A program made the translations under genes and the position numbers. Below, piece after piece: positions 17,276 through 25,374 of a stretch of 64,000 bases of DNA. The stretch covers positions 3,851,001 through 3,915,000 of the forward strand of contig NZ_CP050177.1 in NCBI RefSeq assembly GCF_011694815.1, in the 5' to 3' direction. How positions within the stretch are numbered: position 1 is the first letter of the stretch; the number at the start of each line of letters is the position of its first letter. The notes under the pieces were generated by a model, which searched no databases, was not told where the DNA came from, and saw nothing but the letters and a program-made list of their open reading frames with translations. Origin of the DNA: Streptomyces liangshanensis (GTDB lineage: Bacteria; Actinomycetota; Actinomycetes; Streptomycetales; Streptomycetaceae).

Positions 17276-17297
17276 TGTCACGCCCCGTCGTTAGGGT
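17276..17297 (+). promoter_or_regulatory. TGTCAC-N10-TAGGGT element before the M18 aminopeptidase
   Basis: TAGGGT at 17292-17297 ends 6 nt before the ATG at 17304, which suits a -10 box of a leaderless transcript. TGTCAC lies 10 nt upstream. The same spaced pair occurs at 21186-21207. Confidence 0.4.
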
Positions 17298-17303
17298 GAC
17301 CCC

Positions 17304-18602
17304 ATGAGCACTTCCGCCCGCTTCGACCGCGGCCACACCGACGACCTCATGTCCTTCCTCGCCGCCAGCCCTTCGCCGTACCACGCGGTGGCCAACGCTG
17401 CGGAGCGGCTGGAGAAGGCCGGGTTTCGGCAGGTGGCGGAGACGGACGCCTGGGACGGCGCCACGGGCGGGAAGTACGTCCTGCGGGGCGGCGCGATCAT
17501 CGCCTGGTACGTGCCGGAGGGCGCCCTGCCGCACACCCCGTTCCGGATCGTCGGCGCGCACACCGATTCGCCGAACCTGCGGGTCAAACCGCTGCCGGAC
17601 ACCGGGTCGTACGGCTGGCGGCAGATCGCCGTCGAGATCTACGGCGGCACGCTGCTCAACACCTGGCTCGACCGCGACCTCGGGCTCGCGGGCCGCATCA
17701 CCCTGCGCGACGGCACGAACCGGCTCGTGAACATCGACCGCGCGCTCCTGCGGGTCCCCCAACTCGCCGTCCACCTGGACCGGTCGGTCAACTCCGACGG
17801 GCTCAAGCTCGACCGCCAGCGCCACATGCAGCCGATCTGGGGACTGGGCGAGCCCGAGGAGGGCGACCTGATCCGCTTCGTGGCCGAGGAGACCGGCGTC
17901 GAGGCCGAGGACGTCACCGGCTGGGACCTGATGCCGCACGCCGTCGAGCGCCCCTCGTACCTGGGCCGCGACAAGGAGCTGGTCGCGGGCCCCAGGATGG
18001 ACAACCTCCTGTCCGTGCACGCGGCGACGGCCGCCCTGGCCGCGGTCGCCGGCCCCGGCGCGGGGTCCCTCCCGCACATCCCGGTCCTCGCCGCCTTCGA
18101 CCACGAGGAGAACGGGTCGCAGTCGGACACCGGCGCGGACGGCCCCCTGCTCGGCACGGTGCTGGAGCGCTCCGTCCTCTCCAGAGGCGGTACGTACGAG
18201 GACCGCGCCCGGGCCTTCGCCGGTACGGTCTGCCTGTCGTCCGACACGGGCCACGCCGTGCACCCCAACTACAGCGACCGCCACGACCCGACGCACCGGC
18301 CTCGCCCCAACGGCGGCCCGATCCTCAAGGTCAACGTCAACATGCGCTACGCGACGGACGGCAGCGGCCGCGCGGTGTTCGCCGCGGCCTGCGAGAAGGC
18401 GGGTGTGCCGTGGCAGTCGTTCGTCTCCAACAACTCGATGCCGTGCGGCACGACGATCGGCCCGATCACCGCGGCCCGGCACGGCATCCAGACCGTCGAC
18501 ATCGGCGTGGCCATCCTCTCGATGCACAGCGCCCGCGAGTTGTGCGGCGCCGACGACCCGTACCTCCTGGCCAACACCCTGGTCGCGTTCCTCGGCGACT
18601 GA
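17304..18602 (+). CDS. M18 family aminopeptidase
   Basis: 432 residues. Cytoplasmic zinc metallo-aminopeptidase removing N-terminal, often acidic, residues. Typical M18 blocks: SPSPYHAVANA at the N-terminus, metal-binding GAHTDSPNLRVKP, DRDLGLAGR, LIRF, GPRMDNLLS, FDHEENGSQSDTGA (metal/catalytic Glu), SSDTGHAVHPNY and, near the end, SMHSARELCGADD with the last His ligand. Length is normal for the family. It is probably transcribed from its own leaderless promoter and is followed by a small membrane protein gene with its own Shine-Dalgarno sequence. Confidence 0.93.
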   Translation: MSTSARFDRGHTDDLMSFLAASPSPYHAVANAAERLEKAGFRQVAETDAWDGATGGKYVLRGGAIIAWYVPEGALPHTPFRIVGAHTDSPNLRVKPLPDTGSYGWRQIAVEIYGGTLLNTWLDRDLGLAGRITLRDGTNRLVNIDRALLRVPQLAVHLDRSVNSDGLKLDRQRHMQPIWGLGEPEEGDLIRFVAEETGVEAEDVTGWDLMPHAVERPSYLGRDKELVAGPRMDNLLSVHAATAALAAVAGPGAGSLPHIPVLAAFDHEENGSQSDTGADGPLLGTVLERSVLSRGGTYEDRARAFAGTVCLSSDTGHAVHPNYSDRHDPTHRPRPNGGPILKVNVNMRYATDGSGRAVFAAACEKAGVPWQSFVSNNSMPCGTTIGPITAARHGIQTVDIGVAILSMHSARELCGADDPYLLANTLVAFLGD

Positions 18603-18701
18603 GCCCGGAAGACGAACTTCCGCCGCCCGCATGGCTGTTCCGGACCGGGGTACCCGAGGCACAGGCCCGGAACGGCCAACTGTCAACAGGAGGCGGAATT
18701 C

Positions 18702-18917
18702 ATGGGCATCGGCGGATGTATCGCACTCATCGGCGTGGGCGCCATCCTCACGTTCGCGACCGACTGGCACTCCGACAGCGTGAACCTCGACCTGGTCGGG
18801 CTGATCATGATGGCGGTGGGCATCATCGGCATCGCCACCTTCACCAGCATCGCCCGCCGCAGGCGCGCCGTGGTAGCCCCCACGGTGGTCCAACAGGACG
18901 ACCGCAGGGGCTTCTGA
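18702..18917 (+). CDS. Small DUF6458-type membrane protein
   Basis: 71 residues with two hydrophobic segments (~3-20 and ~30-48), a short loop with TDWHSDSVNLDLVG between them, and a basic end IARRRRA. This pattern (MGIGG...GAIL.FA.DW...D...VG.I.M..G) fits the actinobacterial DUF6458 family of unknown role. AGGAGG sits 8-9 nt before the ATG. Located 99 bp after the aminopeptidase. Confidence 0.8.
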   Translation: MGIGGCIALIGVGAILTFATDWHSDSVNLDLVGLIMMAVGIIGIATFTSIARRRRAVVAPTVVQQDDRRGF

Positions 18918-18965
18918 CCCCGGGCCCTGCGCGGCCGGCCACCGGCGATCGCCGACAATCACGGC

Positions 18966-19176
18966 ATGGATCGCACGCGTGGACCCGTCGGCAGGACGTT
19001 CCTGACCTGGCCCGTGTCTGGCGCCTCCTGCCCCCGCGCGTCCGCTTCGTCGCGGAACCGAGGCTCCATCAGCTCGGCTCGACGCCGAGGAGGGCGACCC
19101 CTGTGAACGGGGCTGGCCCTCGGGCTGGGACATGATGCCCTTCCCCAAGCCGGATTCCGTTCACGTGGTGGTCTGA
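18966..19176 (+). pseudogene. Possible frame-broken gene remnant
   Basis: In the 316-bp gap 18918-19233, two adjacent frames give protein-like text: one reads VWRLLPPRVRFVAEPRLHQL before about 19080, and the next frame continues DAEEGDPCERGWPSGWDMMP to a TGA at 19174-19176. Joining them needs a frameshift near 19075-19085. No family was recognised, so this may simply be chance. Nothing else was seen in the gap. Confidence 0.25.
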
Positions 19177-19233
19177 CACCGAGGCGGTTCAGCGCGTGCT
19201 GAACCGCCTCGTCGGCGTCGCGAACCGTACCCC

Positions 19234-21126
19234 TCAGGCGCCGGTCGTCGGCGGGGGCTCGGCCATGCCGGCCAGGACCAGGGGGAGGTGGGTGGTGCCG
19301 GTGGGGGTTACCTCGATCGGGACGCCCCAGTCCTGTTGGTGGACGTGGCAGGCCGGGTACTCGTTCGACGGGTCGTCGTCGCAGGACGCGGCCATCGCGG
19401 AGACGTGCAGGACGCCCTCCGTGACGCCGTCGGCCAGGACCAGGTCGCGGTGGAGGTCCGTACCGGCGCCGGAGCCCTCCGCCAGGAGGCCGGGCGGGGT
19501 CGAGGAGACGAGCAGCCGGGTCGAGGGGCCGTAGCGGGTGTCGAGCTTCTGGCCCGACGGCGCCGCGAAGACCACGTCCAGCCGCAGCGCGCCCGGCGCG
19601 ACCTCGGTGGCCGCGCGCCGGGTGCGGTGGGCGACGGACTCGACGCGGACGGCCTCGTCGGGCAGCCTCAGGCGGGTCAGCCGGTGGCGCGCGGACTCCA
19701 CCACCACGATGTCGTCGCCGGCCAGCACGGCGGCGGACGGCTCGCGCAGGTCGGTGGCGAGCGTCGTCACCTCACCCGTCGCGGGGTCGAAGCGGCGCAG
19801 GGCGTGGTTGTACGTGTCCGAGACCGCGACCGAACCGTCCGGCAGCGCCGTGACCCCCAACGGGTGCTGGAGCAGCGCCTGTTCGGCGGCGCCGTCACGG
19901 TGGCCGAAGTCGAAGAGGCCGGTGCCGACGGCGGTGCGCACGACGAAGCCGTCCGATGCCGGCGCCCGCTCCACGTACCGCAGCGCACTCGTCTCCGAGT
20001 CCGCCACCCACAGCCGGTCCCCGGCCGCCGCGAGGCCCGACGGCTGCGCGAACCACGCCTCCCCGGCGGGCCCGTCCACCAGCCCCTCGTTCGTCGTCCC
20101 GGCCGCCACCCCGACCGTGCCGGTGGCCGGGTCGTACGTCCACAGCTGGTGCACGCCGGCCATCGCGATCCACACCCGGTCCGCCCACCACGCCACGTCC
20201 CACGGCGACGAGAGGTCCACCTCCAGCGCCGGCCCCGAGGTCGGCGACCCCTGCCACCACTGCCGCCCGGTCCCGGCGACGGTCGCGATCCGGCCGCTGA
20301 CCGGGTCGTACGTACGCAGCGCGTGGTTCACGGTGTCGGCGACGATCACCGTGCCGTCGGGCAGCAGCGCCAGCCCCTGCGGCTCGCTGAACGAATCCGG
20401 CCCGAATCCGCGCCCGCCCGTCCCGATCCGCCGTACGACGCTCTCGCCGTCCGGCTCCAGCTCGACCAGCTGGTGCCGGGTGGAGTCGGACACGAGGAAG
20501 TTCCCGCTGCCCGGCAGCACGACCGCCTTCCCGGGGAACCGCAGGTCCGTGGCCACGGCCTCGGGCGCCACGTACGGCCCGTCCCCGCGCCGCAGCGTCC
20601 CCTTGGCCGCGTGCTCGGCCTCCAGCTCCTCCACGAGCTTCTCGATGGCGTGCGCGTGCCCCTCGCCCGCGTGCTGCGCGACGACGTACCCCTCGGGGTC
20701 GATCACGACCAGCGTCGGCCACGCCCGCACGGCGTACTGCTTCCACGTCGCCAGCTCGGGGTCGTCCAGCACGGGGTGGTGCACCTCGTAGCGCTCGACG
20801 GCGTCGACGACGGACCGGTGCTCGGCCTCGTGCACGAACTTCGGCGAGTGCACACCGATGATCACCACCGTGTCCCGGTGCTTCTCCTCCAGCTCCCGCA
20901 GCTCGTCCAGGACGTGCAGGCAGTTGATGCAGCAGAACGTCCAGAAGTCGAGAACGACGATACGTCCCCGCAGGTCGGCGAGGGTGTACGAGGTGTCACC
21001 CGTGTTCAGCCACCCGCCCTTCCCGACCAGCTCGGGAGCGCGGACTCGGGTACGTCGGCGGGGCGCGGGCGCGGGGGTGGGCGCGGAGGCGGGCGCGGGG
21101 ACAGGCCCGGAGGAAGCGTCGTTCAT
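19234..21126 (-). CDS. Thioredoxin-fold plus NHL-repeat protein (NHLRC2-like)
   Basis: 630 residues. After a Pro/Ala-rich start (1-30) comes a thioredoxin-like domain (~33-175) with the motif FWTFCCINCLH (redox pair Cys66/Cys69) and a cis-Pro region VRAWPTLVVID. Residues ~195-500 form an NHL beta-propeller with repeated blocks such as SEPQGLALLPDGTVIVADT and NHALRTYDP, and the rest is a C-terminal beta domain. The same architecture is found in NHLRC2-type proteins from bacteria to animals, probably a thiol-redox scaffold; the substrate is unknown. No signal peptide is visible, so cytoplasmic. Divergent from the secreted propeller protein with a 193-bp gap. Confidence 0.85.
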   Translation of the reverse strand: MNDASSGPVPAPASAPTPAPAPRRRTRVRAPELVGKGGWLNTGDTSYTLADLRGRIVVLDFWTFCCINCLHVLDELRELEEKHRDTVVIIGVHSPKFVHEAEHRSVVDAVERYEVHHPVLDDPELATWKQYAVRAWPTLVVIDPEGYVVAQHAGEGHAHAIEKLVEELEAEHAAKGTLRRGDGPYVAPEAVATDLRFPGKAVVLPGSGNFLVSDSTRHQLVELEPDGESVVRRIGTGGRGFGPDSFSEPQGLALLPDGTVIVADTVNHALRTYDPVSGRIATVAGTGRQWWQGSPTSGPALEVDLSSPWDVAWWADRVWIAMAGVHQLWTYDPATGTVGVAAGTTNEGLVDGPAGEAWFAQPSGLAAAGDRLWVADSETSALRYVERAPASDGFVVRTAVGTGLFDFGHRDGAAEQALLQHPLGVTALPDGSVAVSDTYNHALRRFDPATGEVTTLATDLREPSAAVLAGDDIVVVESARHRLTRLRLPDEAVRVESVAHRTRRAATEVAPGALRLDVVFAAPSGQKLDTRYGPSTRLLVSSTPPGLLAEGSGAGTDLHRDLVLADGVTEGVLHVSAMAASCDDDPSNEYPACHVHQQDWGVPIEVTPTGTTHLPLVLAGMAEPPPTTGA

Positions 21127-21185
21127 GCTTCAAGCTTGCCACTCGACGTCGCCCCCGGAGTCCCCCGCATAACCCACTTCTCCGT

Positions 21186-21207
21186 TGTCACAGCCATGGC
21201 CTAGGGT
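21186..21207 (+). promoter_or_regulatory. Second TGTCAC-N10-TAGGGT element
   Basis: TGTCAC (21186-21191), 10-nt spacer, TAGGGT (21202-21207): the same pair and spacing as before the M18 gene. TAGGGT could be the -10 of the secreted protein gene, giving a leader of about 105 nt. Confidence 0.35.
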
Positions 21208-21319
21208 TCAGTGGTAGCGGCCGCGCCCCGAAGCAACTGTCCCTTCGAGACGGTTTCCCGGGTCTCGCGCGGCGCTCTCGACACACCCGGTCGACGAACC
21301 GGGTTTCCTTGTGGGGGAA

Positions 21320-23449
21320 ATGTCCGTGCGTATGCGCAGTATGTCGATCGCGACGTCGTTCGCGGTCCTATTCAGTTCCGCGGCGCTGAGCGCCGCCGTG
21401 GCCGGGTCCGCCTCGGCCGCGACGGTCGCTTCGGTCGCCACACCCGGCGGCATGGCCGTGGACGGTGCCCTGCACCGGGTCTTCCTCGGTGACAGCACGG
21501 CCGGGAAGATCGTGGCCGCCGACTACTCGGGCGCGCTCGTCGACTCGGTGACCGGTGTCCGCGGGGTCTCGGATCTCGCGGTGTCCGACGACGGCTCCAC
21601 CCTGTACGCGGCCGTGGAGGCAACCCACGAGATCGTGGCGCTCGACGCGGCCACCCTCGACATCAAGGCCCGCTACCCGGTCGCGACCGACAAGGGTCCG
21701 CGGTACGTGGCGTTCGCCGCGGGCAAGGTCTGGTTCACCTACGGGGACCAGTGGGACGGCAACCTGGGCTCGGTCGACCCGCAGGCCGGTCGGACGACCG
21801 ACCCGGACCCCGACCCGACGACCGGCACCACTCCGCCCCCGGACACGGAGCCGACCACCGGCACCACCCCGCCTCCGGACACCGACCCCACCACGCCGCC
21901 GGACACCGACCCGACGGCCGGGACCACCACGCCCCCGGACACCACCCCGACCACCGCGACCACCCTCGCGGCCGCCGCCGACCCGGTGACGCTCGGCCAG
22001 TTCCCCCAGTCGGGCATCGGCCTCTGGAATCCGGCGCTCCTCGACACGGACCCGTCCCAGCCCGGCGTCCTGGCGGTCGGGCAGACCGGTAGTTCGACGG
22101 ACTCCATGGCGGTCGTGAACGTGGCCGGTGCCACGCCCACCCTCACCGCCTGGTACTTCAGTGACTACTCGCTCAACAGCGGCATCGGGGACATCGACCT
22201 GGTTCCCGGCGGGTCCCAGGTCCTGGTCAACGGATACCTGAAGGACGCCTACGCGGACGGCAAGTTCACCGCGGCCGGCGCCTACCCCGCCGGCCAGCGG
22301 GCCGACGTCTCCCCCACCGGCCTGGTGGCCCAGTCCACCGGCACCAAGGTGGCCGTGCACCGCCCGAACGTCTCCGCGCCCGTGCGGACGTACACCGTGG
22401 GAACGTCCGGCGCGGCCGAGCTGGCCTGGGCACCGGACTCCTCGCGGATCTTCGCCCTGGTGGCGGCGAGCGGCCGGTACAGCCTCAAGGTGCTGACCAG
22501 CCCGACGGTCAACAACCCGACCCTGACCGTGAGCGCCCCGTCGAAGGCCACCCGCGCCAAGTCGCTCACCGTGACCGGCAAGCTGTCGGCGACGGTGGCG
22601 CTGCCGGCCAGTGTGTCCCTGCGGGTCACCCGGACCGACCTGGACAGCCCGGCCGGCAAGGCGCTGGCCTCCGTCAAGACGAAGTCGGACGGGAGCTTCT
22701 CGTTCAAGGACACCCCGCCGGCCGGCGGGAACGTCAAGTACACGGTCGCGTACGCCGGTGACGCCACGCACCTGGCGGCCTCGGGCTCCGACACCGTCGC
22801 GGTCTCCCGCGTCACCCCGAAGCTGACGCTGACCAACAACGGCAAGGTGTACGACTACGGCAAGAAGGTCGCGTTCACCGCGCACCTCGGCTCGACGTAC
22901 AAGAACCGCACGGTCGAGATCTGGGCCGACCCGTTCGGCACCGACAAGCCGAACAAGCTCCTCAAGTCCGCCAAGGTCAACTCCGCGGGCAACGTGTCGG
23001 TCTCGATCAGCATGACCCGGGACGCCACGGTCAGCGCCGTGTTCAAGGGCGACGCCCGGTCCGCGCCGAAGACGGTCAAGTCCACCGCGGGCGCGCGGGT
23101 GAAGGTGTCGTCCACGCTGTCGAAGTACTACCGGACCGGCAAGATCGGCTCCACGACGTACTACTACTTCCACAAGAACACCGACGTCGTCGACACGACG
23201 ACGATGACGTACTACAAGGGCCGCAAGCAGCGCCTGGAACTGGAGCTGTACTACCAGGGCCAGTGGTACGCGGGGGACTCCGAGTACTTCAACCTCGGCA
23301 CGAGCGGCAAGTCGATCGTCAACCTGGGCCACCCCGGCGAGTCCGGCATCCGGGCGCGCGTGCGTTCCTCGTACGTCAACGCCAGCTCGGGGGACACCGT
23401 GAACTCGACGACGCACGGCGCCTGGAAGTACTTCCTCTTCACCAACTGA
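21320..23449 (+). CDS. Secreted beta-propeller / Ig-like repeat protein
   Basis: 709 residues. A signal peptide (MSVRMRSMSIATSF..., cleavage likely after ASA near residue 33) leads into a YncE/PQQ-like propeller portion, which is interrupted at ~157-215 by a Thr/Pro/Asp linker of near-repeats (DPTTGTTPPPDTEP...). The propeller resumes (SVDPQAG before, DPVTLGQFPQSG after), then come two Ig-like domains (~395-495 and ~500-590) and a ~100-residue Tyr/Lys-rich C-terminal domain (SKYYRTG...TTYYYFHKNT). Probably a wall-associated or released adhesin-type protein; no sorting signal or catalytic motif is seen. GGGGG before the ATG supports the start, with GTG 21311 and ATG 21332 as alternatives. Confidence 0.75.
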   Translation: MSVRMRSMSIATSFAVLFSSAALSAAVAGSASAATVASVATPGGMAVDGALHRVFLGDSTAGKIVAADYSGALVDSVTGVRGVSDLAVSDDGSTLYAAVEATHEIVALDAATLDIKARYPVATDKGPRYVAFAAGKVWFTYGDQWDGNLGSVDPQAGRTTDPDPDPTTGTTPPPDTEPTTGTTPPPDTDPTTPPDTDPTAGTTTPPDTTPTTATTLAAAADPVTLGQFPQSGIGLWNPALLDTDPSQPGVLAVGQTGSSTDSMAVVNVAGATPTLTAWYFSDYSLNSGIGDIDLVPGGSQVLVNGYLKDAYADGKFTAAGAYPAGQRADVSPTGLVAQSTGTKVAVHRPNVSAPVRTYTVGTSGAAELAWAPDSSRIFALVAASGRYSLKVLTSPTVNNPTLTVSAPSKATRAKSLTVTGKLSATVALPASVSLRVTRTDLDSPAGKALASVKTKSDGSFSFKDTPPAGGNVKYTVAYAGDATHLAASGSDTVAVSRVTPKLTLTNNGKVYDYGKKVAFTAHLGSTYKNRTVEIWADPFGTDKPNKLLKSAKVNSAGNVSVSISMTRDATVSAVFKGDARSAPKTVKSTAGARVKVSSTLSKYYRTGKIGSTTYYYFHKNTDVVDTTTMTYYKGRKQRLELELYYQGQWYAGDSEYFNLGTSGKSIVNLGHPGESGIRARVRSSYVNASSGDTVNSTTHGAWKYFLFTN
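21790..21970 (+). repeat. Repetitive Thr/Pro/Asp-coding linker
   Basis: Imperfect ~36-bp direct repeats encoding variants of DPTTGTTPPPDT inside the propeller domain of the secreted protein. Confidence 0.75.
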
Positions 23450-23470
23450 CCGCCTCAGTCAGCCAGCACG

Positions 23471-23514
23471 GCGCAGGGCCCCCACCGTGAACGTGAACGG
23501 TGGGGGCCCTGCGC
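23471..23514. terminator. Bidirectional terminator, 18-bp perfect stem
   Basis: Arms 23471-23488 and 23497-23514 pair perfectly around an 8-nt loop, in the 67-bp gap between convergent genes. It ends 3 bp before the stop codon of the nitrilase-family gene. Confidence 0.85.
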
Positions 23515-23516
23515 GT

Positions 23517-24326
23517 TCAGTCGCGTACCGGCGGGACCGCCAGCCCCAGCCGCCGGTCCTTCAGCGCCGGAAACTGCTCGCGCGTCACCGCCACCCGCGC
23601 CGGGTCGAACTCGACCGTCAGGACCTCCTCGCCGTCCCCCGCCTCGGCCAGCACCTCGCCCCACGGGTCCACGACCACGCTGTGCCCCGCCTGCTCCACG
23701 CCCGCGTGGGTCCCCGCGGTGCCGCAGGCCAGGACGTACGACTGGTTCTCCACCGCACGCGCCCGCGCCAGCAGCGACCAGTGCGCGCGCCGCCGCGCGG
23801 GCCAGCCGGCCGGGACGACGAGCAGGTGCGCGCCCGCGTCGACCAGGCCGCGGAACAGTTCGGGGAAGCGCAGGTCGTAACAGGTGGCGAGGCCGATCGT
23901 GGTTTCCGGCAGCGCCACGGTGACCAGTTCGCCGCCCGCGTCCATCAGCGTGGCCTCGCCCTTGTCGAAGCCGAAGCGGTGGATCTTGCGGTACGTACGG
24001 ACCAGCTCGCCGGCGGGGGAGAGGACGAGCGAGGTGTTGTAGAGCCGCCGCGAGGGCCCGTCGCCGACCCGCTCCACGATCGACCCCGCGTGCAGCCAGA
24101 CCCCCGCATCACGCGCCGCCGCCGACATCGCCCGGAACGTCGGGCCGTCCGGCGTTTCCGCCTCGGTGGCAAAAAGTTCGTACGCGAATGCCCCCATGGG
24201 CCACAGTTCCGGCAGCACCACGAGGTCCGCGCCGCGCTGTTCGCGTACCAGAGCCGCCACCCGCAGCCTGCGGGATTCGACCGATTCGTCCGGGTCTACT
24301 GCGATCTGGAGAAGAGAGGCGCGCAC
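23517..24326 (-). CDS. Nitrilase-superfamily carbon-nitrogen hydrolase
   Basis: 269 residues. Cytoplasmic amidase-type enzyme with the complete Glu-Lys-Cys triad: Glu40 in VVLPELWPMG, Lys114 in TYRKIHRFG and Cys149 in LATCYDLRFPELFR. The pattern resembles omega-amidase/NIT-type members, but the substrate cannot be told. GTG start at 24326; the alternative downstream starts would cut into the first strand. Divergent from the maleylpyruvate-isomerase-type gene with a 169-bp gap. Confidence 0.88.
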   Translation of the reverse strand: MRASLLQIAVDPDESVESRRLRVAALVREQRGADLVVLPELWPMGAFAYELFATEAETPDGPTFRAMSAAARDAGVWLHAGSIVERVGDGPSRRLYNTSLVLSPAGELVRTYRKIHRFGFDKGEATLMDAGGELVTVALPETTIGLATCYDLRFPELFRGLVDAGAHLLVVPAGWPARRRAHWSLLARARAVENQSYVLACGTAGTHAGVEQAGHSVVVDPWGEVLAEAGDGEEVLTVEFDPARVAVTREQFPALKDRRLGLAVPPVRD

Positions 24327-24433
24327 GGTACCACCGTCCTGGCATTCGAGCCGTCAACACGGGCCTACGATCGTCACACGAAAGCACTGCCGGGGTGCCA
24401 TCGGGCAGCGTAACTTAGCGTCCTAGCCTCCCA

Positions 24434-24454
24434 CGCAGCCCGCAGCCCGCAGCC
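24434..24454 (+). repeat. Three tandem CGCAGCC heptamers
   Basis: Exact 7-bp unit three times (24434, 24441, 24448) and a degenerate fourth, 42-62 bp before the GTG start of the next gene. A possible length-variable microsatellite in a 5' leader. Confidence 0.8.
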
Positions 24455-24495
24455 CGCAAGCCAGCCCGCGTACCGCAGAACCGCCGAGGGGTCCC

Positions 24496-25320
24496 GTGAC
24501 CGTCCATCCCAGCCTCCAGAACTACGCCGATGCCTGGACCCACTCCATCGATGCCATAGTCGAGCTGGTGCAGCCACTCGTCGAGGGCGAATGGAACTGG
24601 CGCACACCGTGCCCCGCGTGGTCCGTACGCGATGTCGTCTCGCATGTCATCGGCATGGAGTCCGAAATGCTCGGGGACCCGCGTCCGATCCACTCCCTGC
24701 CGCGTGATCTCTACCATGTGCAGAACGAGTACGCCCGGTACATGGAGATGCAGGTCGACGTACGGCGGCACCACACCGCGCCGGAGATGACGGCCGAGCT
24801 GGAGTACACGATCATCCGCCGCAACCGTCAGCTGCGGAACGAGACGCGCTCGCCCGACACGATGGTCCGCGCCCCTCTCGGCAAGGAGCAGACTCTCGAG
24901 ACGGCCCTGCGCGGGCGGGCGTTCGACGTGTGGGTGCACGAGCAGGATCTCCGTACGACCCTGAACCGGCCGGGCAACCTCGACTCCCCCGGCGCCCACA
25001 TCACGCGCGACCTGCTGCTGGAGGCGCTGCCGAAGGTCATAGCCAAGGACGCGGGCGCGCCGCCGAACTCCGCGGTCGTGATCGACGTGAACGGCCCGCT
25101 GGAGTTCCTGCGGACGGTCCGGGTGGACGCGGACGGCCGCGGCACGATCGACGGCTCCCCGTCGCTCGGCCCGCTGGTGACGCTGGCGCTGGACTGGGAG
25201 ACGTACTACCGGCTGGCGTGCGGGCGGGTGCGGTACAACGCGGTGGCGGACCGCGTGAAGATCGACGGCGACCCGGAGATGGCGGCGGCGATCCTGCGCG
25301 AGTTCGCGATCACGCGCTAG
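24496..25320 (+). CDS. Maleylpyruvate isomerase-type (MDMPI/DinB-fold) protein
   Basis: 274 residues. N-terminal four-helix MDMPI domain with the metal-binding pattern typical of mycothiol-dependent enzymes: WRTPCPAWSVRDVVSHVIGME (His in a W.VRDVVxH context) and a later GRAFDVWVHEQDLR, giving His and acidic ligands. The C-terminal ~100 residues resemble an SCP-2-like lobe (VDADGRGTIDGSPSLGPLVTLALDWETYYRLACGR). Members use mycothiol as cofactor in isomerisation or thiol transfer; no pathway genes are next to it. GTG start preceded by GAGGGG about 7 nt upstream. Confidence 0.8.
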   Translation: MTVHPSLQNYADAWTHSIDAIVELVQPLVEGEWNWRTPCPAWSVRDVVSHVIGMESEMLGDPRPIHSLPRDLYHVQNEYARYMEMQVDVRRHHTAPEMTAELEYTIIRRNRQLRNETRSPDTMVRAPLGKEQTLETALRGRAFDVWVHEQDLRTTLNRPGNLDSPGAHITRDLLLEALPKVIAKDAGAPPNSAVVIDVNGPLEFLRTVRVDADGRGTIDGSPSLGPLVTLALDWETYYRLACGRVRYNAVADRVKIDGDPEMAAAILREFAITR

Positions 25321-25374
25321 CGGTCACCACTGCGGGCGGTCACGCGGCAGCGGTCACGCGGCGCCGGCGGTCAC
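25321..25374. repeat. Four CGGTCAC direct repeats between convergent genes
   Basis: CGGTCAC at 25321, 25337, 25351 and 25368 (spacing 14-17 bp) fills the 50-bp gap between two convergent stop codons and runs into the MFS gene's last codons. No hairpin terminator of normal form was found here. Confidence 0.7.

Noticed and set aside
19162..19172. TTCACGTGG, partial parS-like sequence
   Set aside because: Only the central CACGTG core matches; too degenerate to call.
24434..24454. Short tandem repeat considered as a CRISPR or iteron array
   Set aside because: Units are 7 bp with no spacers and only three exact copies; no replication or Cas genes nearby.
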